From NCBI RefSeq assembly GCF_000564855.1, contig NZ_AYXG01000079.1:1-39338 (forward strand): 39,338 bases of DNA, in the 5' to 3' direction. The stretch's first letter is position 1, and each line of letters opens with the position of its first letter. This stretch comes from Actinokineospora spheciospongiae. Its GTDB lineage: Bacteria > Actinomycetota > Actinomycetes > Mycobacteriales > Pseudonocardiaceae. The position numbers and the translations under genes were made by a program. Shown here piece after piece: positions 1 to 8,225 of this stretch. The notes under the pieces are model-generated. The model had not been told where the DNA came from, made no database searches, and saw nothing but the letters and a program-made list of their open reading frames with translations.

Positions 1-155
1 GGGCCCCGGCCAAACACATCCACCCAGCCGGGCACCCACAACAAACAACCGGGCACCACCAACAAACGACCGAGCTTTAAACAGGGCACACCCACAAAAC
101 GACCGGGCTCCAAACAGGGCACCACCAAACCCCGGGACTCCGAGGCCCGATGGAC
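1..155 (-). repeat. Dispersed 3'-end repeat, copy 1
   Basis: This C/A-rich block (plus strand) lies just downstream of the minus-strand RNase H gene. It has a conserved part at 1-36, then two 21-base units starting CCGGGCACC (28-48 and 49-69), and two longer units containing AAACAGGGCAC (70-102 and 103-131). Bases 1-36 are the exact reverse complement of 39289-39324. A degenerate relative is at about 12010-12130. In all three places the G/T-rich strand is the coding strand of the gene just upstream. I do not recognise the family. Confidence 0.75.
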
Positions 156-189
156 GCTCAAGAACGGCCCCAGCGCGAATCCCCACGAC

Positions 190-879
190 TCAACGGTGGT
201 AATCACACCTCCCGCCCCCGGTGGCGATCGCACACGGCTCCCCATTCCGCTTGGTCACTCCACACTGGACCGCCGGATCATGCACGTGGCACAACCCCGA
301 AGGCCGAGGCGTGACCGGGCACGGCGTCCCCTTCTTCGTCACCGCCCGACAGGCCCCCTCCCCGATCGGCCCAGGCTCCCGCTTCTTCCGCTCCACAGCG
401 GCAGGCCGCTCCTCCGCCACCGGCAGCCCAGCCGCCCGCATGGCACCCTGCAACCCCTTGAGCGCCAACCGGTCCGCGCGCTCGTTCTCCGGGTGTCCAC
501 TGTGCCCCTTCACCCAGTGCCACTCGACCTCGTGCTCGCCCACCAGCTCGTCCAGCCGCTGCCACAGGTCGACGTTCTTCACCGGTGTGTTGGTCGAGGT
601 CATCCACCCGCGCTTGCGCCACCCCGCCACCCACTGCGTGATCCCGTTCCGCACGTAGGTGCTGTCGGTGTAGATGGCCACCGGCACCTTCCGGGTCAGG
701 CTCTCCAGCGCCCGGATCGGCGCGGTCAGCTCCATCCGGTTGTTGGTGGTCGTCGTCGCCTCGCCCCCGCACAGTTCCCGTTCGTGCCCGCCGAAGCGCA
801 GCACGGCGCCCCACCCGCCCGGTCCGGGGTTCGGGATGCACGCGCCGTCGGTGTAGATCTCCACGTTGCTCTCAACCAC
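190..879 (-). CDS. rnhA: Ribonuclease HI with two C-terminal Cys/His knuckles
   Basis: The product (229 aa, GTG start) would cut the RNA strand of RNA-DNA hybrids in the cytoplasm. Residues 1-145 are a complete bacterial RNase HI domain. The acidic catalytic residues are visible as D11 (YTDGAC), E50 (NRMEL), D72 (YTDST) and D136 (ADRLA), with the KGHSGH loop at 124-129. After a charged linker come two similar knuckles: C177-C187-C197-H200 and C206-C216-C225-H228, each with a TKxGxPC core. This tail is not part of standard RNase HI (about 150 aa) and probably binds zinc, perhaps to aid nucleic-acid binding; that is inference. The gene stands alone and is followed by a dispersed repeat. Confidence 0.93.
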   Translation of the reverse strand: MVESNVEIYTDGACIPNPGPGGWGAVLRFGGHERELCGGEATTTTNNRMELTAPIRALESLTRKVPVAIYTDSTYVRNGITQWVAGWRKRGWMTSTNTPVKNVDLWQRLDELVGEHEVEWHWVKGHSGHPENERADRLALKGLQGAMRAAGLPVAEERPAAVERKKREPGPIGEGACRAVTKKGTPCPVTPRPSGLCHVHDPAVQCGVTKRNGEPCAIATGGGRCDYHR

Positions 880-930
880 ACCGGCACCGTACCGGCAGCC
901 CGGGACGCCCGGGGGAATCCATCCACAGGC

Positions 931-1794
931 TCAGCCGAGCAGCCTGTCGCAGACCTCGATGAGGCGGGTGCGCAGCGGCGCCGCGCGGCGGGCGAAGTCG
1001 GCCTGGAGGGCGGCGTAGTCCTTGCGGCCCTCGGCGGTCTCGATGCGCACGGGGGAGTAGCCCAGCTCGGACAGGTCGTACGGGCTGGCCCGCATGTCCA
1101 GCGCCCGCACCTCCAGCGCCAGTTCGAAGCAGTCCGCCACCAGTTCCGACGGCGTGTACGGGTCCAACTTGTAGGCCCACTTGAACAGATCCATGGTCGC
1201 GTGCAGGCAACCGGGCTGCTCCATCGCCAGTTGGCCCTCCCGCGACGGCGACAGGGTGTTCAGCGGCCGGGCCGGCTCGGTGAAGAACCGGAAGGCGTCG
1301 TAGTGCCCGCAGACGACCTTCTGGGACTCCACCACCGCGTCCGTGCCCTGTGGACCCAGCCGTAGCGGCCAGCCCACGTGCCGAACCTGCTCCTCGGGCT
1401 GGCGGTAGACCATGGCCCACTCGTGCAGGCCGAAGCAGGCCAACCGGGGCGGTCGGGACGCCGTGGCCCGCAGCAGGCCGCGGACGAACTCGGCGGTGCG
1501 CACCCGCGACTCCGGCAGTTCGGTGCTGACCGCGACCCCCTGCGGTGTGCGCCGGTAGGCCTTCCACCGCAGGTACTCCTCGGCGCGTGGCCCGGCCAAC
1601 GCGACGCCGACGCCCGGGTGCCAGCGCTCCAGGTGGGCGGGCCGGTGCGAGTAGTAGGTGAAGAGAAAATCCAGCACCGGGTGCTTCTCGCCGAGCGCGC
1701 GGCGGCGCACGTGCGGTTCGGTCCACCGTCGGACCCGCCGCTCGTGCGCCGCCCTGCGCTCCAGCCAGTCGGCTTCCGCCAGCACCTCGGGCAC
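931..1794 (-). CDS. Actinobacterial protein of the family labelled 3-methyladenine DNA glycosylase
   Basis: A 287-aa soluble protein starting at GTG 1794, two bases after the stop of the upstream CNNM/CBS gene; GTG at 1785 is an alternative. It opens with a conserved-looking segment (EADWLERRAAHERRV, then HPVLDFLFTYYSHRP) and has FGLHEWAMVYR in the middle. I recall this pattern from actinobacterial proteins annotated as 3-methyladenine DNA glycosylases, but I see no AlkA helix-hairpin-helix or Tag signature, so the enzymatic label is unproven. The tight spacing suggests co-transcription with the two CNNM/CBS genes. Confidence 0.7.
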   Translation of the reverse strand: MPEVLAEADWLERRAAHERRVRRWTEPHVRRRALGEKHPVLDFLFTYYSHRPAHLERWHPGVGVALAGPRAEEYLRWKAYRRTPQGVAVSTELPESRVRTAEFVRGLLRATASRPPRLACFGLHEWAMVYRQPEEQVRHVGWPLRLGPQGTDAVVESQKVVCGHYDAFRFFTEPARPLNTLSPSREGQLAMEQPGCLHATMDLFKWAYKLDPYTPSELVADCFELALEVRALDMRASPYDLSELGYSPVRIETAEGRKDYAALQADFARRAAPLRTRLIEVCDRLLG

Positions 1795-1795
1795 C

Positions 1796-2845
1796 TCAGG
1801 TGCCGTTGCTGATGTGCGTCCCGTCCCGTACGACACCCACGTACTCCTCGAGCAGGTCCTCCAGTGCCACGACACCGAGCACCGTACGGTCCGCCGACAC
1901 CGCCTTCGCCAGGTGGCTCTGCGCCCGGCGCAGGGCGGCCAGCGCCTCGTCGAGGTGGGAGTCGGCGGGCAGCTCGGGCAGACCGCGGACCCGGGCCCAG
2001 GGCAGGCGGGTGTCCGGGGCGGCGTCGACCAGGTCCAGCAGGTCCTTGACGTGCACGTAGCCGTTGAGCGTGCCGTCGGGCATCCGCACCGGGAACCGGG
2101 AGAAACCGGTCTCGGCCACCGCCGCCTCCACCTCGCCGACGGTGGGCGGGTGCGGGACCGTCTTGATCTCGTCCATCGGCACCAGCACCTCGGCCACCGT
2201 GCGCTCGGCCGAATTCAGGGTGTTGGTCAGCCTGCGGTGCTCGGAGTCGTCGAGCAGGCCCTCGGCGCGCGACTCGGCGATGAGGGTGGCCAGTTCGTCG
2301 GAGGTGTAGGCGTTCTCCAGCTCGTCCCTGGGGACCACCTTGAACAGCCGCAGCACCGCCGTGGACGCCTTGGTGAACAGCGACAGCAGCGGGCGGACCA
2401 GCTTGCAGAAGGCGAAGTGGACCGGCACCAGGGCCATCGCCGCCCGCTCCGGCCCGGCGATGGCCAGGTTCTTCGGCACCATCTCGCCGAGCACGGTGTG
2501 CAGGGTGACCACCACGCCCAGGGCGATGGCGAACGACACCCCGTGCACCACCGCCTCCGGCAGCCCGAGGGCGCCGAACGGGCCCTCCAGCAGGCTGGCG
2601 ATGGTCGGCTCGGCGAGCGCGCCCAACCCCAGCGAGCACACGGTGATGCCCAACTGCGCCCCGGCGATGAGCAGCGGCAGCTCCCGGCTGGCCTCGACGG
2701 CGACCCCGGCGCGGGTGGCGCCCTCGCGGGCCAGCGCTTCCAGCCGGTCGCGGCGCGCGGTGATGATGGCGAATTCGGCACCGACGAAGAACGCGTTGCC
2801 CAGCAGCAGGACGAGGGTGGCGAAGAGGGCGAGGAAGTCGCTCAT
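1796..2845 (-). CDS. CNNM/CBS-domain membrane protein (short, HlyC/CorC family)
   Basis: A 349-aa membrane protein starting at ATG 2845 after a GGAGG ribosome site. The N-terminal CNNM (DUF21) domain has an LALFATLVLLLGNAFFVGAEF first helix and the family motif GEMVPKNLA near residue 123. A CBS pair follows (about 200-345), including SRFPVRMPDG and VVALEDLLEEYVG. The C-terminal CorC/HlyC domain present in its neighbour is absent, and the protein ends just after the second CBS motif. CNNM proteins are linked to Mg2+ or Co2+ transport or homeostasis, while the CBS pair usually binds adenine nucleotides. It pairs with the longer paralogue upstream in the same direction. Confidence 0.9.
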   Translation of the reverse strand: MSDFLALFATLVLLLGNAFFVGAEFAIITARRDRLEALAREGATRAGVAVEASRELPLLIAGAQLGITVCSLGLGALAEPTIASLLEGPFGALGLPEAVVHGVSFAIALGVVVTLHTVLGEMVPKNLAIAGPERAAMALVPVHFAFCKLVRPLLSLFTKASTAVLRLFKVVPRDELENAYTSDELATLIAESRAEGLLDDSEHRRLTNTLNSAERTVAEVLVPMDEIKTVPHPPTVGEVEAAVAETGFSRFPVRMPDGTLNGYVHVKDLLDLVDAAPDTRLPWARVRGLPELPADSHLDEALAALRRAQSHLAKAVSADRTVLGVVALEDLLEEYVGVVRDGTHISNGT

Positions 2846-2909
2846 GCGCGGGCCTCCACCCGGTCGTGGTGCGCGGTGGTGACGGGGACGGGCGGGGCGG
2901 GGGAGTCGC

Positions 2910-4238
2910 TCACGCGGTCACCCCCTGGCGGGGGAGCCGGGCCACGCGCAGCTCGGCGATCCGGTGCCGGTCCATCCGCATGACCGTGATCCGCCAGCCG
3001 TCCAGCCGGATCTCGTCGTTGACCTCGGGGATGCGGCCCAGCCTGCTCAGCACCAGGCCCGCGACCGTCTCGTACTCGCCCTCGGGCATCCGGAACCCGG
3101 TGGCGTCGGCCAACTCGTCGTCGCGCAGCAGGCCCGACACCATCCAGCTCTCCCGGCCCAGCGGGCGCACCGGGTTGACCTCGCCGCGGTCGTGCTCGTC
3201 GCGGACGTCGCCGATGATCTCCTCGACCAGGTCCTCCAGGGTGACCAGGCCCGCGGTGCCGCCGTACTCGTCGACGACCACCGCCACCTGCAGGCCCGAC
3301 CCGCGCAGCCGCTCCAGCAGCACGTCGCCGTCGAGGGTTTCCGGGACGGTCGGCACCGGCCGGGCCAGCGACGCCACCCGGGTGGTCGCGCGCACCGCGG
3401 ACGGCACGTTGAACACCTGCTTGACGTGCACGACGCCGCGGATCTCGTCCAGGTCGCCGCCGTGCACCGGGAAGCGGGAGTGCCCGGTCGCCCTGGCCAG
3501 CTCGACCAAGTCGAGCACGGTGGCGTCCGCGCGCAGCGCCTGCACCTGCACGCGCGGGGTCATCAGCTCGTCGGCGGTGCGGTCGCCGAAGCGCAGCGAC
3601 CGGCTCAGCAGCGTGGCCGTGCCGGTGTCGATGGTGCCGGAGGCGGCGCTGGAGCGGACCAGGCCGCCCAGCTCCTGCGCCGAGCGGGCCGAGCGCAGCT
3701 CCTCCTGCGGCTCCACGCCGAGCCTGCGCACGACCCAGTTCGCCGACCCGTTCAGGCCGTTGATCAACCAGCGGAACACCGAGGAGAACACCGCCTGCAT
3801 CCCGGCCACGGCGCGCGCGGTGGGCAGCGGCCTGGCGATGGCCAGGTTCTTCGGCACCAGCTCGCCGAAGACCATCGACAGCGCGGTGGCCACCAGCAGC
3901 GCGATGACGATCGCGACCGCCTCGACCGCGCCCTCCGGCAGGCCGGTCCACGCCAGCGGCGGCTCGATCAGGTTGGCGATGGCGGGTTCGGCGACGTACC
4001 CGGTGACCAGGGTGGTGATGGTGATGCCCAGTTGGGCGCCGGAGAGCTGGAACGACAGCGTCCGGTGCGCCTTGGCGATGGCCACCGCGCGCCGGTCGCC
4101 GACCTGCTCGACGTGGGAGTCGACCTGGCTGCGTTCAAGGGTGGTCAGGGAGAACTCGGCGGCGACGAACAGCGCGGTGCCGAGGGTGAGGGCGACGACG
4201 GCCAGCAGGCCGAGGACGCTGATCAGGAAGCCGATCAC
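2910..4238 (-). CDS. CNNM/CBS/CorC_HlyC membrane protein
   Basis: A 442-aa protein starting at GTG 4238. It has the full family layout: a CNNM domain with several membrane helices (residues 1-190, motif GELVPKNLA), a CBS pair (about 210-335, with HSRFPVHGGDLDEIRGVVHVK and LVTLEDLVEEIIGDVRDEHD), and a C-terminal CorC_HlyC domain containing GRESWMVSG and a YETVAGLVL-type segment. It lies 64 bases upstream of the shorter paralogue and probably shares its transcript. A role in divalent-cation export or homeostasis is inferred from the family; no M-box-like leader was recognised upstream. The ribosome site is weak. Confidence 0.92.
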   Translation of the reverse strand: MIGFLISVLGLLAVVALTLGTALFVAAEFSLTTLERSQVDSHVEQVGDRRAVAIAKAHRTLSFQLSGAQLGITITTLVTGYVAEPAIANLIEPPLAWTGLPEGAVEAVAIVIALLVATALSMVFGELVPKNLAIARPLPTARAVAGMQAVFSSVFRWLINGLNGSANWVVRRLGVEPQEELRSARSAQELGGLVRSSAASGTIDTGTATLLSRSLRFGDRTADELMTPRVQVQALRADATVLDLVELARATGHSRFPVHGGDLDEIRGVVHVKQVFNVPSAVRATTRVASLARPVPTVPETLDGDVLLERLRGSGLQVAVVVDEYGGTAGLVTLEDLVEEIIGDVRDEHDRGEVNPVRPLGRESWMVSGLLRDDELADATGFRMPEGEYETVAGLVLSRLGRIPEVNDEIRLDGWRITVMRMDRHRIAELRVARLPRQGVTA

Positions 4239-4273
4239 CGAGCACCCCGCTCGGTTCCCGGGTCGGTATGGTC

Positions 4274-4292
4274 GCCGGGCCCGTCGCCCGGC
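4274..4292. terminator. GC hairpin between the MDMPI-like and CNNM genes
   Basis: GCCGGGC and GCCCGGC form a 7-bp stem with a 5-base loop. It lies 146 bases past the stop of the minus-strand MDMPI-like gene and 35 bases before the CNNM gene start. It may stop transcription from the upstream gene. There is no T tract. The rest of 4239-4437 holds no recognisable gene. Confidence 0.35.
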
Positions 4293-4437
4293 CCGCTACT
4301 GCGACCGGGTGATGCGGACTCGCGTGCGGACGACTTGCGCACGGAAGAGGTGCTCCTCGTGTCGGGTTGTTCTGAACCCACCCAGTCTACGGCCAATTTG
4401 TGAAGATCCGTTCACCACAGCGGCCCGCCCAGGGGGC

Positions 4438-4992
4438 TCATCGGCGCCACCCCGGGTCGCGGCCGAGCAGGGCGACCAGGCGATCGGTGGGCGGGGCGCC
4501 GTCGGCGACGTCGACCTCGGTGTCGAAGATCTGCCCCCGCCACTGCTCGACCTGCCCGCTGAACTCCTCGACCAGCGCCTCGGCCAGGCCGTCGTCGACC
4601 CCGGGGTCGACACCGGCCGCGCGGGCCAGGTCCCAGCCGTGCACGGCCAGGTCCAGGGTCATCTGCCAGCGGTACTCGGCGGCGGGGGAGTCGCCGGAGG
4701 ACAGGTGCACGGTCCGGTCGTCCGGGACGCCCCGCCAGGCCCGCGCCGCTCCCGCGTTCGCCCGCTCCCAGGTCGCGACCGGGTCGGCGCCCAGGACGTC
4801 GCCGTCGTAGCGGTCGCCGACGTCGTCGACGGTTTCGCCGCGCAGCAGGTGCGGCACCCAAAGCTGTTCGGCGGTCAGGTGGTTGAGCAGTTCCCGGGTC
4901 GTCCAGTCCGCACAGGGCGTCGGGGCGTCCCAGTCCACCACCTGGTGGACGGCGCGGTCGGCGATCTCCCTGGCGGTGTCGAGGTGGGTCAC
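4438..4992 (-). CDS. Maleylpyruvate isomerase-like (MDMPI/DinB superfamily, TIGR03086-type) protein
   Basis: A 184-aa cytoplasmic protein. The likely start is GTG 4992, directly after the stop of the MFS gene (4997); longer versions would run into that gene. The N-terminal half has the four-helix DinB/MDMPI pattern, with TPCADWTTRELLNHLTAEQ and a second histidine segment (LDLAVHGWDLARA). In the family, histidines in these segments bind a metal. Members often act with mycothiol as thiol cofactor, which fits an actinomycete, but no substrate can be read here. It is probably translated with the upstream MFS gene. Confidence 0.8.
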   Translation of the reverse strand: MTHLDTAREIADRAVHQVVDWDAPTPCADWTTRELLNHLTAEQLWVPHLLRGETVDDVGDRYDGDVLGADPVATWERANAGAARAWRGVPDDRTVHLSSGDSPAAEYRWQMTLDLAVHGWDLARAAGVDPGVDDGLAEALVEEFSGQVEQWRGQIFDTEVDVADGAPPTDRLVALLGRDPGWRR

Positions 4993-4996
4993 CCCC

Positions 4997-6199
4997 TCAG
5001 TCCAGCGCAGCGCGACTCCGCCCGCCACTCCGCCCAGGCCCCTGCCCGCGGGTCCGCGCGGCCAGGACGCCCGCGCCCGCCGCCGCGAGCTGCCCGGCGG
5101 CGACCAGCGCGATGGCCGTGCCCGCGCCGGTCGCGGGCACCAGCCCGCCGCCCACCGCCGCACCCACCGCGAAGCAGGCGATCTTGACGCTGGCGCCGGT
5201 GACCGACACCTGGGCCAGCAGCCCGGCCGGGGTGTGCCGCTGCCGGGTCGCCATGATCGCCGGGAGGCCGACGCCGGTCGCCACGCCCGCCAGGGCGACC
5301 ACCGCGAGCGTGGCCACCAGGTTCGGCGCCAGCGGGACGGCGAGCATGACCAGGCCGTAGCAGGCCGCGGTGCCGAAGACGACGCGCTCGGGCCGGTCGC
5401 CCGCGAGCAGCCTGCGGGCCAGCAGCGCCACCGCCAGCAGCGAGCCGACCTCCAGCGCCGTCCACAGGTACCCGCCCGCCGCCTCGCCCGCGCCGATCTC
5501 GGCGGCGCGCAGCGGGAACGCGGTGCTGAGCACCCCCGCCGCCACCGAAGCCAGTGCGGTGGTCAGCGTCGCCCCGCGCAGCGGCGGGGTGGTGGCCAGG
5601 TGGACCAGGCCGTCGCGGACCGCGCGGAGCAGGTGCGGCCGGTCCTCGGCGGCGCGGGCGACCCGGGGCAGCGCCAGCGTCACCGCCGCGCCGACCGCGG
5701 CCAGCACCGCGACCCCGTACATCGCCTCGGTCGGGCCGAGGGTGGCCGCGATCGTGCCCGCGAGTGCGGGGCCGAGCAGGGCGGCGCCGCCGAAGGACGC
5801 CGCGTCCCACGAGTTCGCCCTGGCCAGCCCGTCGGCGGGGACCAGCAGCGGCACCAGGCTGGAGTAGCCGCCGCTGGTCAGCGGCAGCGCCACCCCGGTG
5901 ATCGCGGCCAACCCGAGCGGCAGCGCGTCCGGCGCCCGGCCCAGCGCCGCGGTGATCCCCAGGCAGGTCACCGCCAGCAGGACCCCGTTGCCCGCCAGCA
6001 CGATGGTGCGCCGAGGCGACCGGTCGAGCAGCGCGCCCAGCACCGGTCCGGAGGCGACGGAGGGGAACGCGTACGCGGTGACCATCAGCCCGGCCAGCAC
6101 CGGGTCGCCGGTCCGGGCCAGGGCCAGCAGCACCAGCGCGACGCCGACCATCTCGTCGGCCACCCGGGCGGCCGTCGCCGCGAGCACGTACCGGCTCAT
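4997..6199 (-). CDS. MFS transporter
   Basis: A 400-aa integral membrane protein with about 12 hydrophobic segments, starting at ATG 6199, 26 bases after the TetR gene stop. The loop 2-3 motif is visible as GALLDRSPRRTIVLAG (around residues 52-67). Two halves are separated by a charged loop (LPRVARAAEDRPHLLRAVRDG). The overall look is that of the MFS_3/enterobactin-exporter-like or drug-efflux group. It lies in an operon behind a TetR regulator and is divergent from the ergothioneine genes. Export of a toxic compound is the default reading; ergothioneine or precursor export is only a context-based possibility. Confidence 0.85.
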   Translation of the reverse strand: MSRYVLAATAARVADEMVGVALVLLALARTGDPVLAGLMVTAYAFPSVASGPVLGALLDRSPRRTIVLAGNGVLLAVTCLGITAALGRAPDALPLGLAAITGVALPLTSGGYSSLVPLLVPADGLARANSWDAASFGGAALLGPALAGTIAATLGPTEAMYGVAVLAAVGAAVTLALPRVARAAEDRPHLLRAVRDGLVHLATTPPLRGATLTTALASVAAGVLSTAFPLRAAEIGAGEAAGGYLWTALEVGSLLAVALLARRLLAGDRPERVVFGTAACYGLVMLAVPLAPNLVATLAVVALAGVATGVGLPAIMATRQRHTPAGLLAQVSVTGASVKIACFAVGAAVGGGLVPATGAGTAIALVAAGQLAAAGAGVLAARTRGQGPGRSGGRSRAALD

Positions 6200-6225
6200 C
6201 CCCACGCGGTGGTCCTGCCGGGGCG

Positions 6226-6819
6226 CTACAGGCCGCGGTGGCGGCGGACGGTCTCCTCGACCACGTCGAGAACCGGGTCCATGTCGTCCGCGGGCAGGCC
6301 CATGGCCAGGTGCGACACCAGGCCCTCCAGCACCAGCTCCAGGAACGACGTCAGCACCGACACGTCGACGTCGTCGCGCAGGTTGCCCGCCTCGCGCTGG
6401 CGCAGCAGCCGCTCGCGGGTGGCGACGGTGAGCTGGGAGGAGCGCTCGGCCCAGCGGGCGCGGAACTCGGGGTCGGTGCGCAGCCGCCGCGACACCTCCA
6501 ACCGGGTGCCCAGCCAGTCCGCCGGGCGTTCGCCCGCGGCGGTGCTGCCGGGGGGCGCGATCAGCTCGCGCATCACCTGCACCAAACCCTGTTCGGCGAC
6601 GACGTCGGTCATCCGCAGCACGTCGTCCTCGGCCAGCGCGAGGAACAGCGACTCCTTGTCCCGGAAGTGGTGGAAGATCGCCCCCCGGGAAAGTCCGGTA
6701 GCCTCCTCCAACCTGCGCACGGTCGCGCCCTCGTAGCCGAAGCGCGCGAAGCACGAGCGCGCGCCGTCGAGGATCTGGCGCCTGCGCGCGTCGAGATGGT
6801 CCTGGCTCACCCGGGGCAC
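6226..6819 (-). CDS. acnR-like: TetR-family repressor resembling AcnR (aconitase repressor)
   Basis: A 197-aa regulator starting at ATG 6819. The N-terminal helix-turn-helix (about 13-60) contains GYEGATVRRLEEATGLSRG and AIFHHFRDKESLF. I recall this as nearly identical to AcnR of Corynebacterium glutamicum, and the ligand domain also follows AcnR (a VRMRE-like segment, LEVSRRLRTDPEFRARW, and DPVLDVVEETVRR at the end). AcnR represses aconitase and senses citrate-Mg. Here aconitase is 21 kb away, yet its promoter carries an exact AcnR box at 30691-30706. The gene is nevertheless co-directional with an MFS transporter 26 bases downstream, so a local role in controlling that transporter is also possible. 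Confidence 0.8.
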   Translation of the reverse strand: MPRVSQDHLDARRRQILDGARSCFARFGYEGATVRRLEEATGLSRGAIFHHFRDKESLFLALAEDDVLRMTDVVAEQGLVQVMRELIAPPGSTAAGERPADWLGTRLEVSRRLRTDPEFRARWAERSSQLTVATRERLLRQREAGNLRDDVDVSVLTSFLELVLEGLVSHLAMGLPADDMDPVLDVVEETVRRHRGL

Positions 6820-6856
6820 CCGACGATCGTGACATTTCCCCCGGGCTCAAGCAATC

Positions 6857-6866
6857 CGTACGTACG
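6857..6866. promoter_or_regulatory. Perfect palindrome CGTACGTACG upstream of the TetR-MFS operon
   Basis: A 10-bp perfect palindrome located 38 bases upstream of the TetR start codon, in the 181-base gap between the divergent TetR and egtA genes. Its position and GTAC core fit a TetR-type operator. It does not match the CAGNAC-N4-GTACTG pattern seen at aconitase. Nothing else clear is seen in 6820-7000 apart from a TAGCGT hexamer near 6929, which could be a -10 element for egtA. Confidence 0.45.
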
Positions 6867-7000
6867 TTTTGCGATCGAGGCCACCCGGTCGGCCCAGTCG
6901 GACCACTGCGGTTGTCGGTACCCGCGTGTAGCGTCGATCGCGCCGGTCCCCGACCGGGGGGCCGCACCGGAACCCGTGCGGTGAAAGGGGATGATCGTTC

Positions 7001-8221
7001 TTGACCACCACCCAGGAAGCGGGTGTCGTGGAGCCGGACCGCCGTCGGCTGCGCGCCCGCGTGGAGGCCGAGGCCTACGTCGCCTCGGTCTGCTTCAAGC
7101 ACGGGCCGCCGAGACTGCTCGGCGTCGAGCTCGAGTGGACCGTCCACGACCGCGACGATCCCGGGCGCAGGCTCGACCCCGACCGCCTCGCCGCCGCCCT
7201 CGGCCCGCACGCGCCGCGCACGCTGCGCGCCGACAGCCCCCAGTTCCCCCTCCCGGCCGGTTCACCGCTCACCATCGAGCCCGGCGGCCAAGTGGAGATC
7301 TCCTCCCTCCCCGCACCCTCCCTCGGGCTCCTGCTCGAAGCGGTCAACGCGGACACTTCCCACCTCACCTCCCTCCTCGCCGACGTCGGCCTGGTCCTGG
7401 GCACCCGGGGCCTGGACCGGCACCGGTCACCGCGCCGCGTCCTGGACACCCCCAGGTACGCGGCCATGGAGCGGGCCTTCGACCCGATCGGCCCGGACGG
7501 GCTCACGATGATGTGCGCCACCGCGGGCCTGCAGGTCTGCGTGGACGTCGGTGAGCAGTCCGCGGTGGCCGCCCGGTTCGCCGCGGTCAGCTCGCTCGGC
7601 CCGGTGTGCGTGGCCCTGTTCGGCAACTCGCCCGCCCCGGGGTGGCACTCGGCGCGCACCCGCACCGTCCTCGGCGTGGACCCGTGCCGGTCACTGCCCC
7701 TGCCGGTCAGCGACGACCCGGCCGCGGACTGGGCCCGGCACGTGCTGGACACCGAGCTGCTGTTCCTCCGCAGACCGGGCTCGGACTGGGGCGCCCCACC
7801 GGGCGTCACGTTCGCCGACTGGATCGCGGGCGCCCTGCCCGAACCGCCCACCCGGGACGACCTGGACTACCACCTGTCCAGCCTGTTCCCGCCGGTCCGC
7901 CCGCACGGGTACCTCGAGGTGCGCTACCTCGACGCCCAGGACGGCGCGGACTGGGTCGCCCCCGCGGCGCTGCTCACCGCGCTGCTGGCCGACCCCGGCA
8001 CCGTCGACGCGGTCGTCGACGCCTGCGCACCCGCCGCCGACCGGTGGCTGCCCGCCGCCCGGCTCGGCCTCGCCGACCGGCCGACCGCCGCCGCCGCGCG
8101 CCGGGTGCTCGAACTGGGCCTGCCCGTGCTCGACCGGCTCGACCTGGGCCCGGCCGAGCACGCGGACGTGGTCGCCCGGTTGAGCGGGCTCCTCGACCGC
8201 ACAGCCACGAACGGGAGGTAG
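7001..8221 (+). CDS. egtA: EgtA, glutamate-cysteine ligase of ergothioneine synthesis
   Basis: A 406-aa cytoplasmic enzyme that would join glutamate and cysteine to give gamma-glutamylcysteine, the sulfur donor used by EgtB. Family signatures are GVELEWTVHD (41-50), EPGGQVEIS (93-101) and GYLEVRYLDAQ near the end, all typical of the GCS2 group. The start is TTG 7001, with GAAAGGGG about 10 bases before it. An in-frame stop lies at 6992-6994; GTG 7028 is the next choice. The ATG at 6991 is out of frame. It is the first gene of egtABCD, with egtB following after 4 bases. Confidence 0.93.
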   Translation: MTTTQEAGVVEPDRRRLRARVEAEAYVASVCFKHGPPRLLGVELEWTVHDRDDPGRRLDPDRLAAALGPHAPRTLRADSPQFPLPAGSPLTIEPGGQVEISSLPAPSLGLLLEAVNADTSHLTSLLADVGLVLGTRGLDRHRSPRRVLDTPRYAAMERAFDPIGPDGLTMMCATAGLQVCVDVGEQSAVAARFAAVSSLGPVCVALFGNSPAPGWHSARTRTVLGVDPCRSLPLPVSDDPAADWARHVLDTELLFLRRPGSDWGAPPGVTFADWIAGALPEPPTRDDLDYHLSSLFPPVRPHGYLEVRYLDAQDGADWVAPAALLTALLADPGTVDAVVDACAPAADRWLPAARLGLADRPTAAAARRVLELGLPVLDRLDLGPAEHADVVARLSGLLDRTATNGR

Positions 8222-8225
8222 AGAC

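Noticed and set aside
1..131. CRISPR array at the left end
   Set aside because: Units are irregular (21 to 33 bases), degenerate and lack unique spacers; no cas gene is present.
4997..7210. A 737-codon open frame as one long MFS-containing protein
   Set aside because: The part before ATG 6199 is an out-of-frame shadow of the TetR gene and the opposite strand of egtA; only the last 400 codons encode the transporter.
6991..7554. ATG at 6991 as the start of egtA
   Set aside because: It is in a different frame, and the product is a low-complexity shadow. TTG 7001 gives the conserved EgtA sequence.
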